Below, piece after piece: positions 1 to 9,093 of a DNA stretch of 64,000 nucleotides. The stretch is from assembly GCF_000577275.2 (NCBI RefSeq), contig NZ_HG916852.1:3854001-3918000 (forward strand). Direction: 5' to 3'. Made by a program: the position numbers and the translations under genes. The notes beneath the pieces were generated by a model. That model ran no database searches, was not told the origin of the DNA, and saw only the letters and a program-made list of their open reading frames with translations. Within the stretch, counting starts at the first letter, position 1; each line of letters starts with the position of its first letter. This DNA is from Rhizobium favelukesii. GTDB taxonomy: Bacteria; Pseudomonadota; Alphaproteobacteria; Rhizobiales; Rhizobiaceae.

Positions 1-3000
1 GACAACGGCAAGATCGCCCTTAAGGTCGTCGCATCTGGCAGCGGCCTGAAGCGCGATACGTTTGCCGTGGTCAGACCAGACATCAACGTCGCGGTCACCG
101 ACCTCCAGGCTTTTGCCGCGACCGGCACGATCAAGGCGGACGAGCTTGCTTCCGGGCCAAACAAGGCGCAAGGCCTGGCGCTGAGTTTCACGCAGCAACA
201 GAACCGGACGAACTTCGATCTCAGCGCCACCTATGATGCCAATCCCTTGGTCGCGTCAGGCAATGTCGAGGTGAATGCCGGCACGACGCTGCTTCGCCTC
301 GACCGCTTGTTGGCGAAGCCGCGCAGCATCCTCGTAGAACTTGCGTCGCCGTCGGAGGTATCGATCAGTGGCGGCACCGTGACGCTGAGCGCCGTGGAAC
401 TGAAGGCCGGCGACGGCTCGGTTCACGTCAGCGGTTCGGCCGGCGAAACTCTTGATATCAAGGCCGACATACGCAATCTGCCCGCAAGCCTTGCCAATAG
501 TTTCGTCCCAAAGCTCGATGCCGCCGGCACGATCTCCGGCAAGGTCGCCGTGACCGGCACACCGGCAGCGCCGATTGCCAACTTTGACCTGGATTGGAAG
601 GACGCGGCCACCAGTCAGACAAAGGGCGCCGGCCTTTCGCCACTGGCGATCGATGCAAACGGGAAATTCGCCGACAACACGCTCGACTTTGAAGCCAACG
701 CCAGCGGCAAGGGCGGCGTATCGCTGAAGGCCGGTGGCAGTGTCGTGACCGGCCCGACTGCCCAGTCGCTGAACGTCGACGCCAATATCGTCAACATCCC
801 GGCCGGATTGGCGAACGCATTTGTTCCGGATCTTGATGCCGAAGGTTCGATCTCGGGCAATGTCACAGCCGCCGGAAAGCTGCCGGCGCCTGCGCTCGAC
901 TTCAAACTGAATTGGAAGAACGCCGCAACAAGCCAGACCAGAAGTGCCAAGCTCTCATCGCTTGGTGTAACGGTGAACGGCAACCTCAAAGACAATATTC
1001 TCAGCTTCGATGCCAACGCGCGCGCTAGTGGCGGCATGTCGCTAAAAGCCGCTGGCAACTACGTCGTGACAGGCGCCGACGCCCAGACGCTGAAGCTGGA
1101 TGGGCAGCTCGCCAACATTCCGGCTGCTCTTGCCAACAGCTTCGTCCCGAATCTCACCGCCGAGGGCGTGATATCGGGAACCGTATCGGCTTCCGGCAAA
1201 TTGCCGAGGCCCACCGCAACCTTCGATCTTACGTGGAAGGATGCAGCAACCAGCCACACCAAGGCGGCCCGCCTTTCCGGGATCAGCTTGACGGCAAAGG
1301 GCAGCTTCGCAGATGAAAAGTTGACCGTCCAGAGCGACCTTGCGGCGAACGGCGGCGTGGCACTGAACGTCTCCGGCAACGTCTCGCTGGCGGGAACGAA
1401 AATCGAGAACCTCACGGCAGATGCGACGATACACAACGTTCCCGCGAGCCTGGCAAACGCCTTCGTTCCAAACCTCGGCGCCAGCGGCACGATCGCCGGC
1501 ACGGCCTCCGCTTCCGGAACGCTGCAACAGCCGACGGTAAGCTTCGACCTCACCTGGACGGACCTCGCAACCACGCAGACGAAGGCGGCACGCCTCTCTG
1601 CCCTCGCACTCGGTGCAAAGGGCACATTCGCCAACAACACACTGGACTTCGAGACCAATCTCGACGGCGATGGCGGCTCCGCCCTGAAGGCGAAGGGAAA
1701 GGTTACGGTTGAAGGAACGGTCGTGAAGGGCCTGCAGGCGGATGCGACGCTGAGCAACCTTCCCGCCGCGTTGGTCAACAATTTCATGCCGGATCTCGGT
1801 GCCGAAGGAACGATCTCGGGGACGGCGACCGCGTCCGGCTCGCTCCCGGTTCCTGCTGTCGACTTCAAGCTCGACTGGAACAATGCCGGAACCCGTCAGA
1901 CCAAGGCTGCCGGCCTTTCGAACCTCCGGCTGAACGCGGCCGGCAAACTCGCCGACAACAAGATCTCGTTTGACGCGACGCTGAACAGCAGTCGCAATAC
2001 GCTGCTGAAGGCAAAGGGAACGGCCAATCTGCAAGGCGCCAGCGTCCAAGGTCTCTCGGTCGACGCCGACATTTCGGATCTGCCTGCAAGCCTCGCCAAT
2101 GGCTTCGTCCCGAACCTCGGCGCCGAAGGAACGATATCAGGCACGGCGAAGACGTCAGGGACGCCGACCAATCCGATCATCGATTTTAAGCTCGACTGGA
2201 AAGACGCCGCAACGAAGCAGACGAGGGCATCCGGCATCCGGCCGCTTTCGGCAAACGCGAGCGGGAAGCTTGCGGACGGCAGGCTCGACTTTACAACGAA
2301 TTTGAGCGGTAGCGGCGTGTCGATGAAGGCCGGTGGCAACTTCGTCATCGCTGGGCAGAATGCCCAATCGCTCGCGGTCGATGCCGACATCTCCAGCCTG
2401 CCTGCCGGCCTTGCCAACGCGTTCGTGCCTGGACTGGCCGCCGAGGGCAACATTTCGGGCTCGGTCAAGGCATCAGGCAAGCTGCCTTTGCCCGCGGTCG
2501 ACTTCAATCTTGACTGGAGGGGTGCCGCCACCAGCCAGACCAGAAGCGCCGGGCTTTCGCCCTTAACCATCGCCGCAAACGGAAGACTGAAAGACGATCG
2601 CTTGACGATCGACACCAATCTGGCCGGCGATAGCGGCCTCTCCCTGAGAGGCGGCGGCAGCGTCACAGTCACAGGCAATCGCGCGCTGGACATGCGCTTT
2701 TCCGGCAATCTGCCATTTTCCGTGCTCGGCACGCAGCTTGCCGCCCAGGGCTTCGTCGCCGACGGCACGGCCAATCTCAATCTGCAGATCAGCGGAACCG
2801 CCGCGGCACCGTCCGTCAACGGTACGGTGACGACCAGCGGCGCAAGGGTCGTCGATGTCCGCCGCAACCTTGCGATCAACAATCTGACGGCAGATATCCG
2901 CTTCACCGGCAACGAGGCCGTGATCTCGCGCCTTACCGGTCAACTCGCCAGCGGCGGCAGCGTCTCGGCGTCCGGTAGCGTCGGGATCCAGCCGGCTTCC

Positions 3001-3981
3001 AACTTCCCTGCCAACATCGACGTCAAGCTCGACAGGGCCGTCTATGTCGATGGGACGCTCGTAGTAGCAACCGTCGACGGGACGCTCGGTTTGCGTGGTC
3101 CGCTGCTCGCGAACCCCACCCTGAATGGCAGGCTGCGGCTGGAGAGAGCATCGATCACCGTCCCCGAGAGACTGCCAACCTCGCTGCGAGAAATCGACAT
3201 CAGGCACGTCAACGCCCCGAAGGCGGTTCTCTCGCAGCTCCGAGACGAGACACAACAGGGCGCGCGCGCGAAATCCAACACCATCAATCTCGATCTTCAA
3301 CTGGATGCTCCCTCACAGATCTTCGTGCGTGGTCGCGGTATCGATGCCGAACTCGGCGGCAGCGTCACGATCAGGGGAACGGCGGCAGAGCCGATCGTTT
3401 CGGGCGGCTTCACCATGCGGCGCGGTCGCCTGACGATTTTGAACCGGCGCCTCGATTTCACCAACAGAAGCCGTATCACCTTTGCCGGCGATCTCACGCC
3501 TGCCCTTGAGATGGAAGCCAGCTCGACCTCGGGCTCCACGACGCTGACCGTCGATGTAACCGGGCTGGCAACCGATCCCTCGATCACTTTCTCTTCGTCA
3601 CCCGCACTGCCGCAAGACGAGGTTCTGGCGCAACTGATCTTCGGACAGTCGATGTCGAGGCTGTCGCCGGTCCAGATCGCTCAGCTCGCCGATGCCATCA
3701 GTCAGCTGGCCGGCGGTCGTTCCGGGTCACTGTTCCAGGGCCTGCGTAACCAGCTTGGCGTAGACGATTTCGACATCAGTACCGATGCCAAGGGCCGCAC
3801 CAACGTCAGCGTCGGCCGCTATCTCAACGACCGGACCTATTTCGAACTGCAGCAGACCACCGGCAAGGGCGGCGCGAAGGCGATTATCAATCTCGATGTC
3901 GGCCGCGGTGTGAAGCTGCGCGCCGGCGCGGGCGGCGACGGCGCCGGGGAAGCCGGCATCGTTTACGAGCACGAATACTAG
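1..3981 (+). CDS. tamB: TamB-type translocation and assembly module subunit, 3' part
   Basis: The reading frame is open from base 1, so the gene starts outside the window; about 1326 residues are visible. TamB is an inner-membrane-anchored, very long beta-rich protein that spans the periplasm. It works with the outer-membrane protein TamA in outer-membrane biogenesis, probably including lipid transport. The last 350 or so residues carry the conserved DUF490/TamB C-terminal domain, with the VGRYLNDRTYFELQQ-like strand near the end. The part before it is built of seven tandem repeats of about 107 residues, each with LPAxLANxFVPxL and a later WKDAATSQT-like segment. The stop codon shares the bases CTAG with the stop codon of the convergent regulator gene. 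The family call is firm; the repeat architecture is unusual. Confidence 0.9.
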   Translation, partial: DNGKIALKVVASGSGLKRDTFAVVRPDINVAVTDLQAFAATGTIKADELASGPNKAQGLALSFTQQQNRTNFDLSATYDANPLVASGNVEVNAGTTLLRLDRLLAKPRSILVELASPSEVSISGGTVTLSAVELKAGDGSVHVSGSAGETLDIKADIRNLPASLANSFVPKLDAAGTISGKVAVTGTPAAPIANFDLDWKDAATSQTKGAGLSPLAIDANGKFADNTLDFEANASGKGGVSLKAGGSVVTGPTAQSLNVDANIVNIPAGLANAFVPDLDAEGSISGNVTAAGKLPAPALDFKLNWKNAATSQTRSAKLSSLGVTVNGNLKDNILSFDANARASGGMSLKAAGNYVVTGADAQTLKLDGQLANIPAALANSFVPNLTAEGVISGTVSASGKLPRPTATFDLTWKDAATSHTKAARLSGISLTAKGSFADEKLTVQSDLAANGGVALNVSGNVSLAGTKIENLTADATIHNVPASLANAFVPNLGASGTIAGTASASGTLQQPTVSFDLTWTDLATTQTKAARLSALALGAKGTFANNTLDFETNLDGDGGSALKAKGKVTVEGTVVKGLQADATLSNLPAALVNNFMPDLGAEGTISGTATASGSLPVPAVDFKLDWNNAGTRQTKAAGLSNLRLNAAGKLADNKISFDATLNSSRNTLLKAKGTANLQGASVQGLSVDADISDLPASLANGFVPNLGAEGTISGTAKTSGTPTNPIIDFKLDWKDAATKQTRASGIRPLSANASGKLADGRLDFTTNLSGSGVSMKAGGNFVIAGQNAQSLAVDADISSLPAGLANAFVPGLAAEGNISGSVKASGKLPLPAVDFNLDWRGAATSQTRSAGLSPLTIAANGRLKDDRLTIDTNLAGDSGLSLRGGGSVTVTGNRALDMRFSGNLPFSVLGTQLAAQGFVADGTANLNLQISGTAAAPSVNGTVTTSGARVVDVRRNLAINNLTADIRFTGNEAVISRLTGQLASGGSVSASGSVGIQPASNFPANIDVKLDRAVYVDGTLVVATVDGTLGLRGPLLANPTLNGRLRLERASITVPERLPTSLREIDIRHVNAPKAVLSQLRDETQQGARAKSNTINLDLQLDAPSQIFVRGRGIDAELGGSVTIRGTAAEPIVSGGFTMRRGRLTILNRRLDFTNRSRITFAGDLTPALEMEASSTSGSTTLTVDVTGLATDPSITFSSSPALPQDEVLAQLIFGQSMSRLSPVQIAQLADAISQLAGGRSGSLFQGLRNQLGVDDFDISTDAKGRTNVSVGRYLNDRTYFELQQTTGKGGAKAIINLDVGRGVKLRAGAGGDGAGEAGIVYEHEY
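481..2715 (+). repeat. Seven tandem in-frame repeats of about 321 bp inside tamB
   Basis: The conserved block PAxLANxFVPxL begins at 481, 799, 1120, 1441, 1762, 2083 and 2401, giving spacings of 318, 321, 321, 321, 321 and 318 bases. Each unit also contains a DFxLxWKxAATxQT-like segment and a KAGGxV-like strand. The units are similar but diverged, so the array is not a recent exact duplication. It most likely forms repeating turns of the long beta groove of TamB. Confidence 0.9.
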
Positions 3982-4406
3982 AAGCTGGCCTTCCTGGTCT
4001 TCAGCAGGATGTTGGTTTCTGTCGTATTGATGCCATTGATCAGCCGGATGCGGCGCAGCGTTTCGTCGAAGGAGACGAGATCGCGGTCCTCAAGTTCGGC
4101 AATGAAATCCCATTTCCCGTTGGTGCTGTGCAACGCACGCACCTGCGGCAGACCGCGAAGCTGATCGGCGACCTTGTCCGCAAGCTTGCCCAGCACCTCG
4201 ATCATGACGATCGCGCGCACGCCGGCGGCGCGGGTTTCATGGCCGGTGCGGACGGTGAATGCAGCAATGGTGCCGTTGGCAACCAGCCGGTCGATGCGCG
4301 CCGCGACCGTCGCACGGGATGCACCGGTCATTGCCGCCAGCGAAGAAACCGGGATGCGCGCATTGTGCCGCAAAGCACTGAGAAGTTCCTGATCAAGATC
4401 GTCCAT
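3978..4406 (-). CDS. Lrp/AsnC family transcriptional regulator
   Basis: About 142 residues, the usual length for the family. Residues 1-60 form the AsnC-type winged helix-turn-helix (LDQELLSALRHNARI, then SLAAMTGASRATVAARIDRL). The rest is the ligand-binding RAM domain, ending in the TTETNILLKT-like strand. I chose the ATG at 4404-4406; a GTG three codons upstream (4413-4415) is the alternative. The gene diverges from arginase and ornithine aminotransferase, with a near-perfect inverted repeat between them. Lrp-type activators commonly control arginine and ornithine catabolism from this position, so a local regulator of rocFD is inferred, probably autoregulated. Its stop overlaps the tamB stop in a shared CTAG. 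Confidence 0.88.
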   Translation of the reverse strand: MDDLDQELLSALRHNARIPVSSLAAMTGASRATVAARIDRLVANGTIAAFTVRTGHETRAAGVRAIVMIEVLGKLADKVADQLRGLPQVRALHSTNGKWDFIAELEDRDLVSFDETLRRIRLINGINTTETNILLKTRKASF

Positions 4407-4423
4407 GGCTTTCACTTTGTCAA

Positions 4424-4458
4424 AATGCGCTTATCAAACTGATCGATGATAGCGCATT
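4424..4458. promoter_or_regulatory. Candidate operator of the Lrp-type regulator
   Basis: AATGCGCTTATCA (4424-4436) and TGATAGCGCATT (4447-4458) form an inverted repeat with one extra base in the left arm and a 10-base spacer. It lies between the divergent regulator and arginase genes, where Lrp-family proteins normally bind. The repeat is seen directly; the assignment to this regulator is inferred. Confidence 0.55.
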
Positions 4459-4534
4459 ATTGGCACTTTTTCATCTATTTGTCGCCGTGCCGATATTTCA
4501 ATATGTCTTCCGAAACGCAAGCTGGAGAAAAAGC

Positions 4535-5470
4535 ATGCAGCCACAGGCAAGATCGGTCACGCTCATCGGAGCACCGCTGGAAGAGGGTTCGGGACGCAGA
4601 GGCGCCGCCATGGGGCCGGCTGCGCTTCGCATTGCAGGCGTCGATCAGACGCTGGTCGATCTTGGTTATGATGTGGTCGATGCCGGCGACGTGCATGTCG
4701 TTCCGGCACGCGACCTGCCGAACCATCCGAAGGCGCACAATCTGCGCATCATAGGCGCATTTACCCGCGCGCTCGAGGCAGGTGTCTACGAAGCGGCCGC
4801 CGCCGGCCGCTTTCCGCTGATCCTCGGCGGCGATCACAGCCTGTCGATGGGCACCGTATCCGGCATGGCGCGCTACGCGGCCCAGCAAGGCCGGCCGCTC
4901 TTCGTTCTCTGGCTCGACGCTCATTCGGATTTCAACACGCCCGCCACGTCGCCCTCCGGCAACATCCATGGCATGCCGGTCGCCTATTTCTGCGGCCAAG
5001 CCGAACTTGCCGAGATCCTGCCCAAGGAACGTCCCCTGGTTGATCCGCGCAACGTCTTCCAGGTCGGGATCCGGTCGGTCGATGCGCCGGAGCGCGAGCT
5101 CATCAAGGAGCATGGGATCAATGTCTTTGACATGCGCTGGCTCGACGAACAGGGCGTCGCGGCAACGATGCGTCAGATCCTTGGCATCGTCTCCGATGCA
5201 AACGGCCTGCTGCACGTAAGCCTTGATGTCGATTTCCTCGATCCGGAGATCGCGCCCGGCGTCGGCACGACGGTGCCCGGCGGCGCGACCTTCCGTGAAG
5301 CGCATCTCATCATGGAAATGCTCTGCGATAGCGGTCTCGTCTCCTCACTCGATCTCGTAGAACTCAACCCCTTCCTCGACGACCGCGGCAAGAGCGCCCG
5401 GATCCTGGTGGAGCTGACGGCAAGCCTCTTCGGCCGTCGCATCTTCGACCGCCCGACCCGCGCCGCCTGA
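4535..5470 (+). CDS. rocF: Arginase
   Basis: Hydrolyses arginine to ornithine and urea in the cytoplasm, the first step of the arginase route. The 311-residue product has the ureohydrolase Mn-binding motifs in order: [20 protein letters not shown] and [14 protein letters not shown], followed by the C-terminal SLDLVELNP segment. The ATG at 4535 is preferred because GGAG lies 7 bases upstream and family members start about here. An upstream in-frame ATG at 4460 would add 25 residues unlike arginase and would run into the operator. Ornithine aminotransferase follows 11 bases downstream, so the pair should be cotranscribed and feed arginine nitrogen and carbon into glutamate. Confidence 0.95.
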   Translation: MQPQARSVTLIGAPLEEGSGRRGAAMGPAALRIAGVDQTLVDLGYDVVDAGDVHVVPARDLPNHPKAHNLRIIGAFTRALEAGVYEAAAAGRFPLILGGDHSLSMGTVSGMARYAAQQGRPLFVLWLDAHSDFNTPATSPSGNIHGMPVAYFCGQAELAEILPKERPLVDPRNVFQVGIRSVDAPERELIKEHGINVFDMRWLDEQGVAATMRQILGIVSDANGLLHVSLDVDFLDPEIAPGVGTTVPGGATFREAHLIMEMLCDSGLVSSLDLVELNPFLDDRGKSARILVELTASLFGRRIFDRPTRAA

Positions 5471-5481
5471 GGAGAGTCGAC

Positions 5482-6681
5482 ATGAGCAATTCCAAGAACC
5501 TGATCGATACCGAACAGCGCCTCGGCGCGCACAACTACAAGCCGCTCGACGTCGTATTGACCCGGGGCGAAGGCGTCTATGTCTGGGATACCGACGGCAA
5601 GCGGTATCTGGACTGCCTGTCGGCCTATTCGGCTGTGAACCAGGGGCATTGCCATCCGAAGATCCTGGCCGCCATGGTTGAGCAGGCGGGCAAGCTGACG
5701 CTCACCTCGCGCGCCTTCCGCAACGACCAACTCGCCCATCTCTATGAAGAACTGGCAGCGCTGACTGGCTCGCACAAGATCCTGCCGATGAACTCGGGCG
5801 CCGAAGCCGTCGAGACCGCGATCAAGGCCGTGCGCAAGTGGGGCTACGAAGTGAAAGGCGTGCCGGAAGGCAAGGCCGAGATCATCGTTTGCGCCGACAA
5901 TTTTCACGGCCGGACGCTGAGCATCATCAGCTTCTCGACGGACCCCGATGCACGCACCGGCTTTGGGCCCTATACGCCTGGTTTCCGGACGGTTCCATTC
6001 GGCGATGCCGACGCATTCGCGGCCGCCATCAATGAGAACACGGTCGCAGCGCTGATCGAGCCGATCCAGGGCGAAGCAGGCGTCATCATCCCGCAAACCG
6101 GTTACTTCAAGCGCGTGCGCGAACTCTGCACCGACAACAAGGTGACGCTGATCCTCGACGAAATCCAGACCGGCCTCGGCCGCACCGGCAAACTACTTGC
6201 AGAAGAGCACGAGGGGATCGAGGCCGACGTGACGCTGATCGGCAAGGCGCTATCCGGCGGTTTCTATCCGGTCTCCGCCGTGCTCTCCAATTCCGAGGTG
6301 CTCGGTGTCCTGAAGCCCGGCCAGCACGGCTCGACGTTCGGCGGCAATCCGCTTGCCTGCGCGGTGGCGCGCGCGGCATTGAGGGTGCTGACGGAGGAAG
6401 GCATGATCGAGAACGCAGCCGTCATGGGCGACTATTTCCTGGAGGGGCTGCGCTCCATCCGTTCCAACATCGTCAAGAACGTGCGCGGTCGCGGGCTGAT
6501 GATGGCAGTCGAGCTCGTGCCGGAAGCCGGCGGCGCCCGCCAATATTGCTATACGCTCAAGGATCGCGGCCTGCTTGCCAAGGACACGCACGAGAACACG
6601 ATCCGCCTCGCCCCGCCGCTGGTCATCACCAAGAGCCAGGTCGACTGGGCCGTGGAGCAGATCGAAAAGACCCTTGCCTGA
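5482..6681 (+). CDS. rocD: Ornithine aminotransferase
   Basis: PLP-dependent class III aminotransferase that moves the delta-amino group of ornithine to 2-oxoglutarate, giving glutamate semialdehyde and glutamate. At 399 residues it has the family's usual length. Visible motifs are [12 protein letters not shown] (cofactor phosphate region), [15 protein letters not shown], and [13 protein letters not shown], where K255 is the expected Schiff-base lysine. It begins after a GGAGAG Shine-Dalgarno sequence that overlaps the arginase stop region. Together with arginase it makes a two-gene arginine catabolic operon. Confidence 0.95.
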   Translation: MSNSKNLIDTEQRLGAHNYKPLDVVLTRGEGVYVWDTDGKRYLDCLSAYSAVNQGHCHPKILAAMVEQAGKLTLTSRAFRNDQLAHLYEELAALTGSHKILPMNSGAEAVETAIKAVRKWGYEVKGVPEGKAEIIVCADNFHGRTLSIISFSTDPDARTGFGPYTPGFRTVPFGDADAFAAAINENTVAALIEPIQGEAGVIIPQTGYFKRVRELCTDNKVTLILDEIQTGLGRTGKLLAEEHEGIEADVTLIGKALSGGFYPVSAVLSNSEVLGVLKPGQHGSTFGGNPLACAVARAALRVLTEEGMIENAAVMGDYFLEGLRSIRSNIVKNVRGRGLMMAVELVPEAGGARQYCYTLKDRGLLAKDTHENTIRLAPPLVITKSQVDWAVEQIEKTLA

Positions 6682-6946
6682 GGCGACAAACGGATAGGAC
6701 TGCGGAAGCGGCATCCTGGCGTTTCCGCCGGAGTTGCTGGCGATTGTGGGGTCATTCGGCTCTGCGCCTAGCCAAAAGTCAGCTGCCTCAATTTAGATTT
6801 GGGCAACACTCTTCCATTAAGGTCTGGAGCAACCGTATCGATACTCCTCCTCGGGAAGAGCACGCGCGGTTTGAAGGCAAAGTCCATCCGCGCCAATGGT
6901 GGCGCGGTTGCTTCTGCCCTGGCTTTCGACGGTTGGGACAATACTC

Positions 6947-7423
6947 ATGGCTACGATCAATTCCACGAACTTCAGCGGCGATATGCTGGAGATCATTGCC
7001 TTCAGACTGCACGATCAGGAATTCTGCGTTAAGACGACGACGATCCGCGAAATCCGCGGCTGGGCACCGTCGACGCCAATCCCGCATGCACCGGCGGACG
7101 TCATCGGTGTCATGAACCTGCGAGGCTCGGTGATCCCGATCATCGACCTCGCCTTCAAGCTCGGCATGAAAAGCACGGTCGCCAACGAGCGCAGCGCCAT
7201 CGTCGTGGCCGAAGTCCACAACATGGTCATCGGCATGCTGGTCGATCGCGTCTCGGACATCCTCACGATCTCCTCCAGCCAGGTGCAGCCGGTCCCGGAA
7301 GTCACGGCTTCCTTCGACCGCGCATACTGCGAGGGCATCATCGCCTCCGAAAACGGTATGATCTGCTTCCTCAACCTCGCCAAGATGTTCAAGGAAGGCG
7401 AAACCGACGACTTGGCCGCCTAA
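6947..7423 (+). CDS. cheW: CheW-like chemotaxis coupling protein
   Basis: 158 residues forming a single CheW domain. Recognisable parts are EIIAFRLHDQEFCVKTTTIREI at the N terminus, the VIGVMNLRGSVIPIIDL core and the VDRVSDIL strand. CheW bridges chemoreceptors and the kinase CheA. No other chemotaxis gene lies in the window, so it is an orphan copy. The ATG at 6947 fits the family N terminus; the ORF extends 17 codons further upstream without family resemblance. Its intrinsic terminator has been split by an insertion sequence 40 bases after the stop. Confidence 0.9.
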   Translation: MATINSTNFSGDMLEIIAFRLHDQEFCVKTTTIREIRGWAPSTPIPHAPADVIGVMNLRGSVIPIIDLAFKLGMKSTVANERSAIVVAEVHNMVIGMLVDRVSDILTISSSQVQPVPEVTASFDRAYCEGIIASENGMICFLNLAKMFKEGETDDLAA

Positions 7424-7442
7424 CGCCAGGCCAACTGATGCT

Positions 7443-7462
7443 AAAAAGCCGCCTTCTATGGT
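7443..7462 (+). terminator. Left half of the cheW terminator, split by the IS
   Basis: Removing 7463-8855 and one copy of the 12-bp duplication rejoins AAAAAGCCGCC (7443-7453), a TTCTAT loop and GGTGGCTTTTT (8865-8875). That is an 11-bp stem with one G-T pair and a T tract. Only three stem pairs remain on each side, so it should no longer terminate. Confidence 0.75.
7451..7462 (+). repeat. Target site duplication, left copy
   Basis: GCCTTCTATGGT directly precedes the left end of the IS and is repeated exactly at 8856-8867. Confidence 0.9.
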
Positions 7463-7479
7463 TAATGCAGTTCACTTAG
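7463..7479 (+). repeat. IS left terminal inverted repeat
   Basis: TAATGCAGTTCACTTAG, the exact reverse complement of 8839-8855. Confidence 0.92.
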
Positions 7480-7508
7480 TGAGCTGCGGGCAAGTTTGAT
7501 GGTTCAGG

Positions 7509-8846
7509 ATGAGGATTCGTTTTCCCATCCTGTTTTTGTTTGTGATGTCACGCACCCTTGGACATTCGGCCGAATTATCGGCTCTTTCGCAGGCGATCGA
7601 CCCGGACTGGATCGCTCAGGCTCTCGCCACGACAGGCAAGGCGAGCATCCGCAAGCGCAAGCTGCCAGCCGAGCAGGTCGTCTGGCTGGTGATTGCGTTG
7701 GCCCTTTATCGTCATCAGTCGATCCCGGAGGTGGTGGCCCATCTTGATCTGGTTTTGCCCGATGAGGTCAACGCGGATATTGCCAAGAGCGCGTTGACAC
7801 AGGCACGGCAGCGCTTGGGTCAGGCACCGTTGGCGCAGTTGTTTGCAATGAGTGCATCATGCTGGGATGAACGCCACCAATCCGGGCGTGCCTGGCGGGG
7901 TCTTTGTCGTTATGCCGTGGACGGCAGCACGCTGCGGACGTCCGACAGCCCGGAGAACCGGGCGCATTTTGGAGCGCAGGCCTACGCGTCTGGCGTTGTC
8001 GCAAGCTATCCGCAATTGCGGCTGCTGACGCTGACGGCGCTGGCGACGCATCTGGTGCGTGATGCGGTGTTCGGAGCCTATGGCACAAACGAGATGCTCT
8101 ATGCCAAAAGCCTGCTCGACCGGGTTCCGGACCATTCGCTGACGGTCTTCGACAAGGGCTTCTTCAGTGCCAGCCTTCTCTTGCAATTGCAGACGAAGGG
8201 ACATGAGCGTCACTGGCTGATTCCGGCCAAAGCCAACAGCACATGGGAACGACTGGATCCGCACCCCACCGATTATCGGGTGCGCATGAAGGTCTCGCCC
8301 CAGGCGCGGCAGGCAGAACCGGACTTGCCGGCCTTCTGGGAGGTCAGGGCCATCGAGACGACCACCAGCCATGGCAAAAAGCGCATATTGTTGACATCGC
8401 TGATGGACAGACAAACTTATCCGGCAAGCGAAATCGTCCATCAGTATGAAGAGCGATGGCGCATCGAGACAAGTTATCGCGAACTCAAGCAGGAGCTTCT
8501 CGGTAGCGAACTGACCCTGCGAAGCGGCACGCCGGAGACTGTCTATCAGGAGGTCTGGGGCGCGTTGCTGGCCTACAATCTGGTGCGGCTCGAAATGGCA
8601 GAGGTCGCGACCGAAGCCCAAGTCGAGCCAACCCGACTAAGCTTTATCACAGCCCTGCATTACCTGCGTCACGAATGGGGATGGATGGCGATCGAAGCAC
8701 CCGGCAAAATCCCCGCCCACCTCACCAGATTGAGAAACAGATTGGCAGACTTGCTGCTGACAGAAAAACGGGGGCGATCATGCCCCCGTGTCGTCAAAAA
8801 ACTGCCTGCCAGATACCCGATAAGAGCCGTAAGCAAACCTAAGTGA
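7509..8846 (+). CDS. IS4-family transposase
   Basis: 445 residues, close to the 442 of the E. coli IS4 transposase, which it resembles along its length as far as I recall that sequence. The DDE triad is D138 (VDGST), D215 (FDKGF) and E320. E320 sits in a perfect Y-(2)-R-(3)-E-(6)-K signature (YEERWRIETSYRELK). The N-terminal IRKRKLP segment lies 48 residues from the chosen ATG, as in IS4, which supports this start although the Shine-Dalgarno sequence is poor. The frame is intact, so the enzyme may be active. Confidence 0.94.
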   Translation: MRIRFPILFLFVMSRTLGHSAELSALSQAIDPDWIAQALATTGKASIRKRKLPAEQVVWLVIALALYRHQSIPEVVAHLDLVLPDEVNADIAKSALTQARQRLGQAPLAQLFAMSASCWDERHQSGRAWRGLCRYAVDGSTLRTSDSPENRAHFGAQAYASGVVASYPQLRLLTLTALATHLVRDAVFGAYGTNEMLYAKSLLDRVPDHSLTVFDKGFFSASLLLQLQTKGHERHWLIPAKANSTWERLDPHPTDYRVRMKVSPQARQAEPDLPAFWEVRAIETTTSHGKKRILLTSLMDRQTYPASEIVHQYEERWRIETSYRELKQELLGSELTLRSGTPETVYQEVWGALLAYNLVRLEMAEVATEAQVEPTRLSFITALHYLRHEWGWMAIEAPGKIPAHLTRLRNRLADLLLTEKRGRSCPRVVKKLPARYPIRAVSKPK

Positions 8847-8855
8847 ACTGCATTA
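8839..8855 (-). repeat. IS right terminal inverted repeat
   Basis: CTAAGTGAACTGCATTA pairs perfectly with 7463-7479. The transposase stop codon (8844-8846) lies inside it. Confidence 0.92.
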
Positions 8856-8867
8856 GCCTTCTATGGT
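8856..8867 (+). repeat. Target site duplication, right copy
   Basis: GCCTTCTATGGT, an exact copy of 7451-7462. It contains the loop of the original cheW terminator. Confidence 0.9.
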
Positions 8868-9093
8868 GGCTTTTTGTTGATGGATATAATCGTCGGAAAT
8901 CCGTGGCGGCTCCAGACTGGCCAGACAGCGTCGTGGATGTCGGTTGACCATCGGTGGCCGACCCCGGATGCAACCGATTTGCCCGGTTCGACAGACTTCG
9001 GCAATGCAGCGGAAGTCGGACCCCGAGACCCACCAAAAACTCTTGTCGCTATCGAGACATGTCTGCGACGCTAGCGCCCATGCCACCGAAGTC

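Larger units (their letters stand above)
7463..8855 (+). mobile_element. Complete IS4-family insertion sequence, 1393 bp
   Basis: The element is bounded by perfect 17-bp terminal inverted repeats (7463-7479 and 8839-8855, outer end TAATGCAG) and by a 12-bp target duplication. It carries one intact transposase gene that fills nearly the whole element and ends inside the right inverted repeat. The size, the single DDE transposase and the 12-bp duplication match the IS4 group of the IS4 family. Exact repeats and duplication suggest a fairly recent insertion. Confidence 0.93.

Noticed and set aside
1042..2049. Long minus-strand ORFs opposite tamB
   Set aside because: They mirror the repeat structure of tamB, lack domains and ribosome sites, and arise from GC-rich codon bias.
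4460..4475. TTGGCAC as a sigma-54 -24 element before arginase
   Set aside because: The required GC at -12 is missing at the correct spacing.
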